DNA from: Mucilaginibacter sp. OK098
GTDB taxonomy: Bacteria > Bacteroidota > Bacteroidia > Sphingobacteriales > Sphingobacteriaceae
Length of the DNA stretch: 64,000 nt
Direction of reading: 5' to 3'
Assembly: GCF_900142915.1 (NCBI RefSeq)
Contig: NZ_FRCM01000005.1
Location: forward strand, 186,001-250,000
Each line of letters begins with the position of its first letter. Positions within the stretch are counted from its first letter, which is position 1. Positions 50,350 to 59,764 of this stretch are shown here, in pieces. The notes below the pieces were generated by a model. The model made no database searches. It was not told where the DNA came from and saw nothing but the letters and a program-made list of their open reading frames with translations. The translations under genes and the position numbers were made by a program.

Positions 50350-50694
50350 CTATTCCTCTTTTTTCTCCTTAACTATCACAAAAACGTCCTCATTATCTTT
50401 TTTCATCAGGTACTTTTCGCGGGCGAATTTTTCGAGTTTCTGAGGGTTTGAGGTGAGCTCATCAAGGTCTTTGGCAACTTTTTCGGTTTCTTTCTGGTAA
50501 AAGTCGCGTTCAAGTTTAAGCTTGTTCACTTCCTGGTGGTATTGATATTGCGAGAACAGGTCGTTCTTATCAAAAAATATCATCCATACCAAAAATGCAA
50601 AAGAAATCAAAAAGTATTTGTTTCTGAACAGGTTGATTAGCCGGCGAAGTCCCATATCACTAAAATTTGACCTAAAGCTATCTAAAATACGCAT
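50350..50694 (-). CDS. Septum formation initiator family protein (FtsB/DivIC-like)
   Basis: The ATG at 50694 gives 114 residues; an in-frame TTG lies 9 bases upstream. A single membrane helix (KYFLISFAFLVWMIFF) is followed by DKNDLFSQYQYHQEVNKLKL, a coiled coil to about residue 80, then ARKYL-like FAREKYLMKKDNEDVFV, the conserved FtsB end. It would join the FtsL/FtsQ divisome complex on the periplasmic side. It lies alone, as is usual next to eno in many genomes, but here eno is 6 kb away. Confidence 0.88.
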   Translation of the reverse strand: MRILDSFRSNFSDMGLRRLINLFRNKYFLISFAFLVWMIFFDKNDLFSQYQYHQEVNKLKLERDFYQKETEKVAKDLDELTSNPQKLEKFAREKYLMKKDNEDVFVIVKEKKEE

Positions 50695-50731
50695 CGAATA
50701 CAAGTTTGGTTATGAACTTTTCAACAGTTGT

Positions 50732-50866
50732 GTAGTTGATTGAGTTGATTAGGTTGGATTGAGTTGATTAAGTTTTTGGCGTCTTCGCAGGTACTCTCGT
50801 AGAGGAACCTGCGTTATTAACCTAATCAACCACTTACTTAATCAACCCAATCAACCTAAATTAATC
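50732..50866. repeat. Inverted TTGATTAGG / CCTAATCAACC repeat around a hairpin
   Basis: The left arm (50732-50772) has GTTGATTGAGTTGATTAGG-type units and the right arm (50818-50862) has the complement AACCTAATCAACC. Between them is a perfect CGCAGGT / ACCTGCG hairpin (50785-50814). The right arm reaches the stop codon of the helicase gene. The architecture parallels the heptamer element at 3012. Confidence 0.78.
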
Positions 50867-52198
50867 CCTTCTTCCGCCGCGATCACGGTTGCCGCCACGG
50901 CTTGCGCCGCTCATGCCGCTGCCGGCTGCTGTTTTACCTGCTGCTCCGCGGCCACGGTCTGCTCTTCCAAAGGCGCGGCCTCTTTTTTGTCCGCCACTGC
51001 CCTGGCCACCGCCCGAACCTTTCTTTTTACCTTCGGCATGTTTTGCAACGATGCTTTGCGGGCTCATAGGGTAAGGGTGTCCTTCCTCAACCGGAATCTC
51101 TTTCGAGATCAGTTTATGAATATCCTTTAAAAATTCAATTTCTTCCTCATCACAAAACGAAAGCGCTATCCCGCTTGCCCCGGCACGGCCCGTACGGCCT
51201 ATCCGGTGTACATAAGTTTCAGGGATGTTTGGCAATTCGTAGTTGATAACGTGGGTAAGCTCATCAATATCAATGCCACGAGCTGCAATATCAGTAGCTA
51301 TTAATACGCGGGTGGTACGGTTTTTAAAGTTTGTTAAAGCACGCTGACGGGCATTTTGTGATTTGTTACCGTGGATAGCCTCGGCTGTAATGCCCACACG
51401 GATAAGATCTTTTACCACTTTATCTGCGCCATGCTTGGTACGCGTAAATACAAGGGCTGTTTTAATTTCCTTGTCCTTTAATATATGGGCAAGCAATGCT
51501 CTTTTATCATTTTTTTCAACATAGTAAAGGGCCTGCTGTATGGTATCGGCAGTTGATGAAACCGGGGTAACTTCAACTTTTTCAGGCTTGTTTAATATCG
51601 TATCTGCAAGCTGCTGGATCTCTTTTGGCATGGTGGCCGAGAAGAACAGCGTTTGTCTTTTAGCTGGAACTTTAGCGATGATCTTTTTAACATCGTGTAC
51701 AAAACCCATATCCAGCATGCGGTCTGCTTCATCCAGTACCAGCATTTTTATATGCTCCAGGTTTACATAACGCTGGTTCATCAGGTCCAACAAACGACCT
51801 GGAGTAGCAACCAAAATATCAACGCCCCTGCGTAAAGCATCAGTTTGAGGGTTCTGATTAACACCGCCGAATATAACCAGGTGCTTAAGGCCGGTATGCT
51901 TGCCATAAGCGGCAAAACTTTCGTCAATCTGGATTGCCAGCTCGCGGGTTGGGGTTAGTATAAGGGCCTTAATTGTTTTTTGCTCTTTGTGCTGCAGCCT
52001 GTCCTGGTATAGTAATTGTAAAATAGGAATGGCAAAGGCCGCCGTTTTACCGGTTCCGGTTTGTGCGCAGCCAAGCAGGTCTTTATGTTGTAATAAAATA
52101 GGGATGGCTTGTTCCTGTATGGGGGTGGGGGTTGTATAACCCTCGGTTTTTAAAGCCCGTAAAATAGGCTCAATTAAATTTAAATCTTGAAATAACAT
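50861..52198 (-). CDS. DEAD-box RNA helicase
   Basis: The 445-residue protein has the complete helicase core: Q motif PTPIQEQAIP, AQTGTGKTAAF, PTRELAIQ, DEADRMLDMGF, SAT, and HRIGRTGRAGASG. After about residue 365 a ~75-residue tail rich in Gly, Arg, Lys and Ser (GGGQGSGGQKRGRAFG, RGGNRDRGGRRD) forms an RNA-binding RGG tail typical of RhlE-like helicases in Bacteroidota. It probably acts in ribosome assembly or RNA decay. RhlE is the nearest group; the exact paralogue is not decidable. Confidence 0.95.
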   Translation of the reverse strand: MLFQDLNLIEPILRALKTEGYTTPTPIQEQAIPILLQHKDLLGCAQTGTGKTAAFAIPILQLLYQDRLQHKEQKTIKALILTPTRELAIQIDESFAAYGKHTGLKHLVIFGGVNQNPQTDALRRGVDILVATPGRLLDLMNQRYVNLEHIKMLVLDEADRMLDMGFVHDVKKIIAKVPAKRQTLFFSATMPKEIQQLADTILNKPEKVEVTPVSSTADTIQQALYYVEKNDKRALLAHILKDKEIKTALVFTRTKHGADKVVKDLIRVGITAEAIHGNKSQNARQRALTNFKNRTTRVLIATDIAARGIDIDELTHVINYELPNIPETYVHRIGRTGRAGASGIALSFCDEEEIEFLKDIHKLISKEIPVEEGHPYPMSPQSIVAKHAEGKKKGSGGGQGSGGQKRGRAFGRADRGRGAAGKTAAGSGMSGASRGGNRDRGGRRD

Positions 52199-52358
52199 GT
52201 AATGTTTTTAATATATGTGCTAACGCGATTGCATAAGCGGATCTGAAGAGTCGTCTGATAAATCAAAACCGTAAGCTAACGGGTAATGCCGCAAAGATAC
52301 GCTTTTAAACTAAGATTTGTAGGATTTGAAGATTATAGGAGTTTTGGGTGACGATTTG

Positions 52359-52391
52359 AGATTTGACAACTTTTTAAAAGTTGTCAAATCT
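52359..52391. repeat. 33-nt palindrome overlapping the lspA stop
   Basis: AGATTTGACAACTTTT, one centre base, and its perfect complement. The stop codon of lspA (52384-52386) lies in one arm. The length equals that of the palindromes at 8393, 62057 and 63252 though the arm sequence differs. It could be a terminator of lspA. Confidence 0.8.
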
Positions 52392-52899
52392 GTTCTGGTT
52401 GCTCTTTCACTTTATCCTTCTTCTTAAAAATAGCATGCAATAGAAGGATGATCATCCCCAGCATGATGGATACATCGGCCACGTTAAAGATCCCGGTTTG
52501 GAAAAAGCCAAAATTGATGTGCATAAAATCAGTAACTGAGCCATATCTTATCCTGTCGTAAATATTACCGAAACCGCCGCCAACAATAAGGATGATGCTA
52601 AATAAGGTTGTACGGGTAAGTTCCCGGGTTAACATAAAAACCAGTCCGGCAGCAACAGCCAGCAGGGGAAGCAGGTTTAGCAGGATCATTTTTAACGGAC
52701 CGGAAAGCGTATTGCCAAGGCTCAAAAAAGCGCCGGTGTTTTCAACCTTTATTATGGTGAAATGATTGTTCAGGAAAGTAACCTGATCATAATAATGCAG
52801 CTTCTTCCTTACAATAGATTTTGAAACCTGGTCGCAGCCAATGTTGATGCTGAGCAACAGCAGGATAAGGATAATTCTTAAAAAACCTTTTACCTTCAT
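52384..52899 (-). CDS. lspA: Lipoprotein signal peptidase II
   Basis: The 171-residue four-helix inner-membrane aspartyl protease cleaves prolipoprotein signals before the lipidated Cys. Motifs are NTGAFLSLGN, the first catalytic-Asp motif NIYDRIRYGSVTDFMHI and the second FNVADVSIMLG. The C-terminus is a basic tail (KKKDKVKEQ). Given several lipoproteins in this window it is expected to process them. Its last codons overlap a palindrome. Confidence 0.93.
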   Translation of the reverse strand: MKVKGFLRIILILLLLSINIGCDQVSKSIVRKKLHYYDQVTFLNNHFTIIKVENTGAFLSLGNTLSGPLKMILLNLLPLLAVAAGLVFMLTRELTRTTLFSIILIVGGGFGNIYDRIRYGSVTDFMHINFGFFQTGIFNVADVSIMLGMIILLLHAIFKKKDKVKEQPEQI

Positions 52900-53157
52900 A
52901 ACAGAAACGAGATTAAGCGGATTTTGTGGATTTAAAATGGATGTAAATTTAAGATTTAAAAAGATTAATAGTTAAACGATGAGTGCTAGTATTGATGCAA
53001 AGAACAAACACTCATTCGCTCTTCATTTTAATTCTTTTATTTTTAACGAAAAGCAGGCTTCCTATAATTCGTGAAATTCGAATAAATTCGGGAGAATTCG
53101 TGGATCTTCAATAACAAATCCTCAAATTCATTATCTTTAAGCAGCAAACTTATCAGT

Positions 53158-55308
53158 ATGAAAAAAACCTTACTCTTTCTGTTCTTAACCCTTAATATTT
53201 TTCTGTTGCAGGCACAAAATGGTACTCAGCCTGTTACTGTTACGGATCTGACTAAGATCGTCCAGTTGGGTACCGCATCGTTTTCGCATAACGGCAAGTG
53301 GATAGTGTTTGTGAGCAAATCAATATTGCCGGATGAAGACAAAAAAAATGAATATATGTATCGCACACAAATCTGGCTGGTTTCCGCTGACGGCAGTGAG
53401 GCCCCGCGTGCGTTAACTTCCGGAACGGTGAACAGTAGCCAGCCGGTATGGTCTGCAAATGATGAGCAAATTGCATTCGTAAGATCGGTAAAAGATAAAT
53501 CGCAGATCTTCCTGCTTTCGCTTAATGGAGGCGAAGCAGTACCTGTTACATCTGATAAATATGGAGCAAGTTCTCCTCAATTTTCACCTGATGGCAGCAA
53601 AATCTTATATTCTGTTAGTCTGTCTTATACCGAATTGTTAAAGGATTCAATATTGAACTCAGCGCACAGTGTACCCAACTGGCCGATGGAAAAACCTGGT
53701 TTTAAGACAAACCCGCCTCAATCAAAAGCCAAACAAAATGCCAATGGCAGCCTGGATGAGATCCGCGCTTATTTAACACAAAACGCTGCTGATAATAAAG
53801 TTAAAGTTTTTAACAAGCTTAGTTTTGAGGGAGAGGCCAATACCGAGCCTGAATTTGACTTTAACCATTACTATATTACCGATATTAAGCCAGGTTCAAA
53901 AGCGATTCCGTTAACCTATGGTTTTCACAGTTATAGCGGAGCGGTATTTACGCCCGACAGTAAAACCATTATTTTATCTGCGGATGCCGATAGCCTGGCA
54001 AACCCGGACCGTTCGCATGTAAGTATTATTTATACTATACCGGCTACAGGCGGCGCATTAACACCTTTAATAAAAGAAGCGGAAATGCAATTGAGTAATG
54101 GCCAGGTTTCACCGGATGGCAGGTACCTGGTTTACCAAATGAGTAAAGAGATGGCCATTGACATTTCGCAATTACTGGTTTATGATTTTAAAGATCCGGA
54201 GAAAAAGATCAGGATCCCCGTCGACCGGCTTGTTACCGGGACCATATGGTCGGCAGATAGCAAATATTTGTATTTTACGGCACAGTCAAACGGTGGCGTA
54301 CCGGTTTATAAAGCAAGCATAACCAATCCTGCGCCGGTTATGCTAAGCACCTTTGATGAAGGGCTGAGCAATTTGGGTGTCAGTAAAAAACAGTTGGTCT
54401 ACGTGAAAACTGAGGTGGCCGATCCATTTGAGCTTTATGTAAGCGATTTAGACAGGAAGACAGAAAAACGGTTGACTTCTTTTAACGCAGACTGGATAAA
54501 GGATAAAAAACTGAGTTTTCCTGAAAAGAAATATTATACCAACAGCAAGGGTTTGAAGGTAGAATATTGGGTGATGAAGCCAACAAATTTTGATCCGAAT
54601 AAAAAATACCCGGTAATGCTGCAAATCCATGGCGGGCCAACTGCCATGTGGGGGCCTGGTGAAAGCACCATGTGGCACGAGTTTCAATATTTTTGCGCTA
54701 AAGGCTATGGGGTAGTTTATTCAAACCCGCGTGGTTCCGGGGGCTACGGGATTGATTTTACCAAAGCAAATTACCAGGACTGGGGCGATGGACCAACCGA
54801 AGACGTACTTGCCGCTCTTGACGGCGCTTTAGCGGAAGGTTGGGGCGATAGCAAGCAAACAGTAGCAACAGGAGGTTCCTACGCCGGCTATTTAACCGGG
54901 TGGCTTGCCGGGCACACCAAACGCTTTGCCGCCATATCATCACAGCGTGGTGTATACGACCTCACCACATTTTTTGGTGAAGCAAATGCATGGACACTGG
55001 TGCCTATATATTTCGGCGGGTACCCATGGGAGGAAAATACCAGGGCTGTTTTAGCTAAAGAGTCGCCTTTTACCTATGTAAATAACATTACAACCCCATA
55101 CCTGATCATCCACGGCGAAACTGATTTGCGGACAGGGATTGTTCAGGGAGAGATGATGTACAAGGCATTAAAAGTATTGAATCGCCCTGTTGAATATGTA
55201 CAACATCCCGGCGGAACCCATGAACTGGTACGATCAGGCAACGTAAGGCAACGGATAGACCAGATGCTGCGCATCTATGAGTTTTTTGAACGGTATATAT
55301 CACATTGA
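53158..55308 (+). CDS. S9 family peptidase (prolyl oligopeptidase / acylaminoacyl-peptidase type), exported
   Basis: The 716-residue protein has a signal peptide (MKKTLLFLFLTLNIFLLQA, QN). A WD-like beta-propeller of repeated strands (about 30-430, e.g. QPVWSANDEQIAFVRS and SPQFSPDGSKILYS) is followed by the alpha/beta-hydrolase domain. The triad is Ser574 in GGSYAGYL, Asp656 in HGETDLR and His688 in GGTHEL. Such enzymes cleave short peptides that fit through the propeller; here in the periplasm or outside the cell. Confidence 0.94.
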   Translation: MKKTLLFLFLTLNIFLLQAQNGTQPVTVTDLTKIVQLGTASFSHNGKWIVFVSKSILPDEDKKNEYMYRTQIWLVSADGSEAPRALTSGTVNSSQPVWSANDEQIAFVRSVKDKSQIFLLSLNGGEAVPVTSDKYGASSPQFSPDGSKILYSVSLSYTELLKDSILNSAHSVPNWPMEKPGFKTNPPQSKAKQNANGSLDEIRAYLTQNAADNKVKVFNKLSFEGEANTEPEFDFNHYYITDIKPGSKAIPLTYGFHSYSGAVFTPDSKTIILSADADSLANPDRSHVSIIYTIPATGGALTPLIKEAEMQLSNGQVSPDGRYLVYQMSKEMAIDISQLLVYDFKDPEKKIRIPVDRLVTGTIWSADSKYLYFTAQSNGGVPVYKASITNPAPVMLSTFDEGLSNLGVSKKQLVYVKTEVADPFELYVSDLDRKTEKRLTSFNADWIKDKKLSFPEKKYYTNSKGLKVEYWVMKPTNFDPNKKYPVMLQIHGGPTAMWGPGESTMWHEFQYFCAKGYGVVYSNPRGSGGYGIDFTKANYQDWGDGPTEDVLAALDGALAEGWGDSKQTVATGGSYAGYLTGWLAGHTKRFAAISSQRGVYDLTTFFGEANAWTLVPIYFGGYPWEENTRAVLAKESPFTYVNNITTPYLIIHGETDLRTGIVQGEMMYKALKVLNRPVEYVQHPGGTHELVRSGNVRQRIDQMLRIYEFFERYISH

Positions 55309-55320
55309 TAACCAACAAGA

Positions 55321-55343
55321 AAAGCCGGCGCTTAGCCGGCTCT
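55321..55343. terminator. Hairpin after the S9 peptidase gene
   Basis: AGCCGGC / GCCGGCT with a 5-nt loop, no real T-tract. Weak terminator or structural hairpin between two convergent genes. Confidence 0.45.
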
Positions 55344-55389
55344 AAATTGTCTGTATTTGGATGTGCCGAAGCTTTTAATCAACCAATGT

Positions 55390-55932
55390 TTATCGGTTAC
55401 AATAAACAATTAGTGAAGCTTTGGCTAATGCGTTTTGATTAAGCATAAAACCTGTTAAAGCACCTGATGATGTTGCAGTAGTACCTAACTTATTTGTTTT
55501 AAGTGCATAAACGGTAATAATATATCGGTGTGCCGCATCATGCTCAGGTGGGCAAGGGCCAAGGTATCCGCTAAATCCTGCATCGTTATTGCTTTGTAAG
55601 CTACCGGCCGGGGCTATACTTGTTTTTGCATCTCCTGCGCTTTGTTTTAACTCGTTAACTGTAGGGGGTATATTCACTACCACCCAATGCCAGAACCCGC
55701 TCCCTGTAGGTGCGTCCGGATCATACATTGTTATTGCAAAGCTTTTTGTATCTGCCGGGGCATTGGCCCAGCTTAATTGCGGCGAATTGTTTCCTCCGTT
55801 GCAGCCAAAGGCGTTAGCTGTAAATTCATTGGTGAATTGCCCGCCAAGGCTGTTGCTTTTTAATGTAAAGGTTTGTGAAAATGCAGAATGGGTAATTAAT
55901 ACGCTGATAAAAAAACTGAATAAAGATTTCAT
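55390..55932 (-). CDS. YbhB/YbcL family (PEBP, Raf kinase inhibitor-like) protein, exported
   Basis: The 180-residue protein begins with a signal peptide (MKSLFSFFISVLITHSAFS). The PEBP motifs are NSPQLSW, SFAITMYDPDAPTGSGFWHWVVVNI-type centre (DPDAP and HWVV visible) and GYLGPCPP, with HRYIITVYAL. PEBP proteins bind phospholipid-like or anionic ligands in a pocket; bacterial function is not settled. The gene is upstream of nothing obvious and downstream of an AraC gene on the same strand. Confidence 0.93.
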   Translation of the reverse strand: MKSLFSFFISVLITHSAFSQTFTLKSNSLGGQFTNEFTANAFGCNGGNNSPQLSWANAPADTKSFAITMYDPDAPTGSGFWHWVVVNIPPTVNELKQSAGDAKTSIAPAGSLQSNNDAGFSGYLGPCPPEHDAAHRYIITVYALKTNKLGTTATSSGALTGFMLNQNALAKASLIVYCNR

Positions 55933-56017
55933 AATAATAACTGATTTATTTTTTCAAAATTGAAGTTATTACCGGTGTAATTCTATTGCAATCGGGTCAA
56001 ATTATAGTTCGTTAAGG

Positions 56018-56875
56018 TCAGCTTTGCACTTTTGCAAATGCTGCAGGCGTAACGCCAAACTTTTTCTTAAAAGCATTATTGAAGTTCGACAAATTCTCGT
56101 ATCCGTAAGCAACAAAAAGTTCAGAGGCCTGTTTGCCTTTTCTCAGATCATAACTTGCTGTTTCCAGCTTTTTGTCTCTTATATATTTTTGAGGAGAAAT
56201 GCCATAGGTTTTCTCAAAATCGCGCTTAAAAGACGACAAGCTGCGGTTAGCCAAGAAAGAGAGTTCCGTTAATGTTAAATTATTAAAAAGATTATTCTCA
56301 ACTATTCTTTTTAGGGATAATTGTTGTTCATCCTTATTGGCCATAAACATAGCGATCATTTGCTGTGGGCAAAGTTCATACACCAGCAGCAGCAGTTCTT
56401 CCAGTTTATGTAATGCAACTGCATAAGAAAATTGTTGCTGCTGCCTGATCATTTCTTCCAGGGATCTTACATATTCATATAAATATGCCGTTCGTGTAAA
56501 AAAAATATACTCGGGTTTCGGTTCAGCAAAATTCTTGTTCGCCGGGGTTTTTATATGTCTATCCAGGAAATTGACGACAACTTTAGCCGGGAAAAATATA
56601 ACCAGGCTAATGTATTCCTTATCATTACAACCATGTTCGGCAATAATGGAATTTCCTGCCGGGATCAGTATTGCCTGCCCGGGTTTTACTATCGCATTTT
56701 CAACAGAACGATAAATTTTCTTTTGTCCGTTAAGTACAAAACTAATAGCGTAATCATTAAAGGTTACGCGGTGTTTTTCATTATTACTCCGTTCGGTATA
56801 ATAAACATATGAAATATCGCCGGTTGTAATTTGCTGATGACACAGTACAGACTCAGGAACAGAAAAATTTATCAT
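56018..56875 (-). CDS. AraC family transcriptional regulator
   Basis: The ATG at 56875 is preferred over an upstream TTG at 56896 and gives 285 residues. An N-terminal cupin-like sensor domain (KPGQAILIPAGNS, then a Cys-Asn pair) precedes two helix-turn-helix units, LTELSFLANRSLSSFKRDFE and VAYGYENLSNFNNAFKKKFG-type (YENLSNFNNAFK visible), ending TPAAFAK. It probably activates a neighbouring or remote operon in response to an unknown ligand. The PEBP gene immediately downstream is a candidate target. Confidence 0.92.
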   Translation of the reverse strand: MINFSVPESVLCHQQITTGDISYVYYTERSNNEKHRVTFNDYAISFVLNGQKKIYRSVENAIVKPGQAILIPAGNSIIAEHGCNDKEYISLVIFFPAKVVVNFLDRHIKTPANKNFAEPKPEYIFFTRTAYLYEYVRSLEEMIRQQQQFSYAVALHKLEELLLLVYELCPQQMIAMFMANKDEQQLSLKRIVENNLFNNLTLTELSFLANRSLSSFKRDFEKTYGISPQKYIRDKKLETASYDLRKGKQASELFVAYGYENLSNFNNAFKKKFGVTPAAFAKVQS

Positions 56876-56977
56876 AGTAACATTAAGTAAATACAAACAT
56901 ATAAAACGTGGATAAAGAAAGTCACCGGGAGATGCCTTTAATTAATAATAGAAGGCAAGGTCAAATAAAAATAAAAC

Positions 56978-57016
56978 AAAAGAAGCTGCCCTTTTTGGAG
57001 ACAGCTTCTTTTATTT
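56978..57016 (-). terminator. Terminator of eno
   Basis: Perfect stem AAAGAAGCTG / CAGCTTCTTT with a T-rich tail on the minus strand, 20 bases beyond the eno stop. Confidence 0.8.
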
Positions 57017-57036
57017 CTAAAGTTGAATTCAATCAA

Positions 57037-58332
57037 CTATTTCTTAAAATACTTAAAGTTCTTTCCGATAAACTTAGCGTTTTCGCCTAATTCTTCTTCA
57101 ATACGTAATAACTGGTTGTATTTAGCGATCCTGTCTGAACGTGAAGCCGAACCGGTTTTGATCTGGCCGCAGTTTAATGCTACTGCAAGGTCAGCAATGG
57201 TTGCATCTTCAGTTTCGCCTGAACGGTGGCTCATTACCGAAGTGTAGCCATTGGTTTGCGCTAAAGTTACCGCGTTAATGGTTTCGGTTAAGGTACCAAT
57301 CTGGTTAACTTTTACCAGGATAGAGTTTGCTGTATCCTCATTGATGCCTCTTTGTAAACGTTTTACGTTGGTTACAAATAAATCATCACCTACCAGCTGA
57401 ACTTTACTGCCAATTCTGTCGGTTAATATTTTCCAGCCTTCCCAGTCATCCTCGGCCATACCATCTTCTATAGAGATAACTGGATATTTTTCTGTTAATG
57501 AAGTTAAGTATTCCGCTTGCTCAGCGCTGGTACGGATAGCACCTTTTTCGCCTTCAAATTTTGTATAATCGTATTTACCGTTTACGTAAAATTCAGATGC
57601 AGCACAATCAAACGCCAGGCAAATCTGCTCACCGGCTTTGTATCCTGCTTTTTCAATGGCTTTCAAAATGGTTTCAACGCCATCTTCGGTACTGTCAAAG
57701 GTTGGTGCAAAACCACCTTCATCACCTACAGCAGTTGAAAGTCCCCTGTCATGCAGGATCTTTTTTAAGTTATGGAATACTTCGGTACCCCACCTTAGGG
57801 CTTCCGAGAAAGAAGAAGCGCCAACCGGCATGATCATAAACTCCTGGAAAGCGATAGGCGCATCAGAGTGAGAGCCACCGTTAACGATGTTCATCATCGG
57901 GATAGGCAGCGTGTTAGCATTTACACCACCAATGTAGCGGTATAAAGGCTGGCGGCTTTCCTGCGCAGCCGCTTTAGCAACTGCTAAAGAAACGCCAAGG
58001 ATGGCATTAGCGCCTAATTTACCTTTATTTTCGGTGCCGTCAAGCTCTATCATTAAGGCATCAATGCCATTTTGATCGAATACATCAGCACCCTGTAATT
58101 CTTTTGCAATTATATCATTTACGTTGGCAACGGCTTTCAAAACGCCTTTACCCATATATACTGCCTTATCGTTATCGCGAAGCTCAACAGCCTCGTGAAC
58201 ACCGGTTGAAGCACCAGACGGTACAGCAGCACGACCTAAAGCGCCATTTTCGGTTAAAACATCAACTTCAATAGTAGGGTTACCGCGCGAATCAAGGATC
58301 TGGCGGGCATGGACATCAATTATTAAGCTCAT
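57037..58332 (-). CDS. eno: Enolase
   Basis: Start at 58332 (MSLIIDVHARQILDSRGNPT) gives 431 residues, the usual length; an in-frame upstream codon at 58359 is unlikely. It interconverts 2-phosphoglycerate and phosphoenolpyruvate in glycolysis. Motifs are GANAILGVSLAVAKA, the Mg ligands in FDCAASEF, SIEDGMAEDDW and GDDLFVTN, the catalytic Lys in LVKVNQIGTL, and SHRSGETEDATIADLAV. Two tandem 20-bp repeats lie upstream. Confidence 0.97.
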   Translation of the reverse strand: MSLIIDVHARQILDSRGNPTIEVDVLTENGALGRAAVPSGASTGVHEAVELRDNDKAVYMGKGVLKAVANVNDIIAKELQGADVFDQNGIDALMIELDGTENKGKLGANAILGVSLAVAKAAAQESRQPLYRYIGGVNANTLPIPMMNIVNGGSHSDAPIAFQEFMIMPVGASSFSEALRWGTEVFHNLKKILHDRGLSTAVGDEGGFAPTFDSTEDGVETILKAIEKAGYKAGEQICLAFDCAASEFYVNGKYDYTKFEGEKGAIRTSAEQAEYLTSLTEKYPVISIEDGMAEDDWEGWKILTDRIGSKVQLVGDDLFVTNVKRLQRGINEDTANSILVKVNQIGTLTETINAVTLAQTNGYTSVMSHRSGETEDATIADLAVALNCGQIKTGSASRSDRIAKYNQLLRIEEELGENAKFIGKNFKYFKK

Positions 58333-58427
58333 TTGATTGGAATTTGTGAATAAAAACAACTTAGTGTACGTTTTACACTAATGCAATATAGTTTTCAAAT
58401 ATACAATTTCAATCAAATAAGTGTCAA

Positions 58428-58467
58428 GATTATTAAATGATTTCACCGATTATTAAATGATTTCACT
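58428..58467. repeat. Two tandem 20-bp repeats upstream of eno
   Basis: GATTATTAAATGATTTCACC occurs at 58428-58447 and again, with the last base changed, at 58448-58467. Confidence 0.85.
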
Positions 58468-58511
58468 GATTGGTAACAGGAAATTAACGTTGATTAGGGG
58501 ATTCGATGTTG

Positions 58512-58627
58512 TTTTGAACCATGATTTGTAGGATTAAAGGATCAGCCCGATTTTTTAATTAATTGAACCTGGTTATACTTCATTTAGTAATCCCATAATC
58601 CCTAAATCATGTGAATCATGGTTGAGA
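58512..58627. repeat. Inverted repeat containing AACCATGATTT / AATCATGGTT
   Basis: The left arm (58514-58541) has GAACCATGATTTGTAGGATT; the right arm (58595-58627) has AATCATGTGAATCATGGTTG, its degenerate inverse. A partial copy lies at 38297-38345. With the tandem repeats at 58428 and the CCGCACAT direct repeats at 58632-58668 it fills the 340-bp gap upstream of eno; nothing else is seen there. Confidence 0.7.
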
Positions 58628-58672
58628 CAAAAATCCGCACATCCGCACATCAGAAATCCGCACATCCAAGAC

Positions 58673-59764
58673 TTACTCCCACTTAAACGTCTTAACCGCT
58701 ACTGCATAGATCAAAATAAACCATACGCCTAATATTAACAGCTGATGGGTTACCTCGTTTAAGCCCGCGCCTTCAAATGCCACTTTGCGCATGGCATCAT
58801 TTAAATAGGTTAGGGGTAACACCTTACTTATTGCCTGCAACCAGTTTGGAAATGCCGTGGTGGCGAAGAATGTGCCCGATAACAAAAACTGCGGCATGGT
58901 AATGATATTGGAAATAGGAGGTACGGCGCTTTCATTTTTGGCAATCCCCGATATGGCGAAACCGAAACCCATAAATATAATAAGCCCTAAAGCCGCAAGC
59001 ACCAGCATATTAATAACGGTTACTATTCCATGTATGAGCGTGAACCCAAAAGCATAATGACCAACCATTATAATGAATAGCGCGCCCAGTAATGAAAATA
59101 CTAAACGGGCTAAAGCCTCGCCTAAAACAATGCTGTATTTTTTAACCGGGGTGGCAAAAAAGCGTTTAATAACCAATGTTAATCTTAAGCTTAAAAATAC
59201 AAATGCAGTACCAAAAACACCACTGCTTAACAACGAAAAGCCTAGCATCCCTGGTAATATAAAATCAATGTATTTGTATTCGCGGCCTTTAACGGTGGTT
59301 TCCTTTATTTCTGCAACGGGCTGGGGGATGGTGTTGCCTCTGCTGTTGATCTGAAAGAAGATACTTTGCAGCAATGATTTTAAAATGCCCCCTTTTTGCT
59401 GCGACGCCTCGGTGTATTGTACATGAAGGGTATAGGGCGGCATGGCATTGTTTTTCTGCACATCTATAATAGCATCAATATTGCCTTTCGCCAGGCTTTT
59501 GGCCATCTCATCAGCACTTTGGTCGGTTATTAAATGTACCACCTTTGCACCTTTTAAAGCCAGGTAAACCGGACTAAGCGTATCGGTAGTTTTGGCGACA
59601 CCCACATCAACCGTAACACCACTACCACCAATATTGGCGAACACCACAATAAATATTAAAGGGAAAGCTAAACTAAACACCACTGCCGATGGGCTGCGGA
59701 TAATGGAACGGAAACTAGCCCTGGCAATAGCTAGGGTTGCATTAAAATTACTGTATTTTTTCAT
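58673..59764 (-). CDS. ABC-2 type transporter permease
   Basis: The 363-residue permease has the ABC-2 layout: one N-terminal helix (VVFSLAFPLIFIVVF), a ~150-residue periplasmic domain, then five or six helices with the conserved SALGLIIF-type region and NIITMPQFLLSGTFF, GWLQAISKVLPLTYLNDAMR (FPNWLQAISKVLPLTYLND visible). It pairs with the ATPase gene upstream (59860-60624). These export systems move drugs, lipids or polysaccharides; the substrate is open. The start codon directly follows an AATGACTATTGAC-type repeat. Confidence 0.92.
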   Translation of the reverse strand: MKKYSNFNATLAIARASFRSIIRSPSAVVFSLAFPLIFIVVFANIGGSGVTVDVGVAKTTDTLSPVYLALKGAKVVHLITDQSADEMAKSLAKGNIDAIIDVQKNNAMPPYTLHVQYTEASQQKGGILKSLLQSIFFQINSRGNTIPQPVAEIKETTVKGREYKYIDFILPGMLGFSLLSSGVFGTAFVFLSLRLTLVIKRFFATPVKKYSIVLGEALARLVFSLLGALFIIMVGHYAFGFTLIHGIVTVINMLVLAALGLIIFMGFGFAISGIAKNESAVPPISNIITMPQFLLSGTFFATTAFPNWLQAISKVLPLTYLNDAMRKVAFEGAGLNEVTHQLLILGVWFILIYAVAVKTFKWE

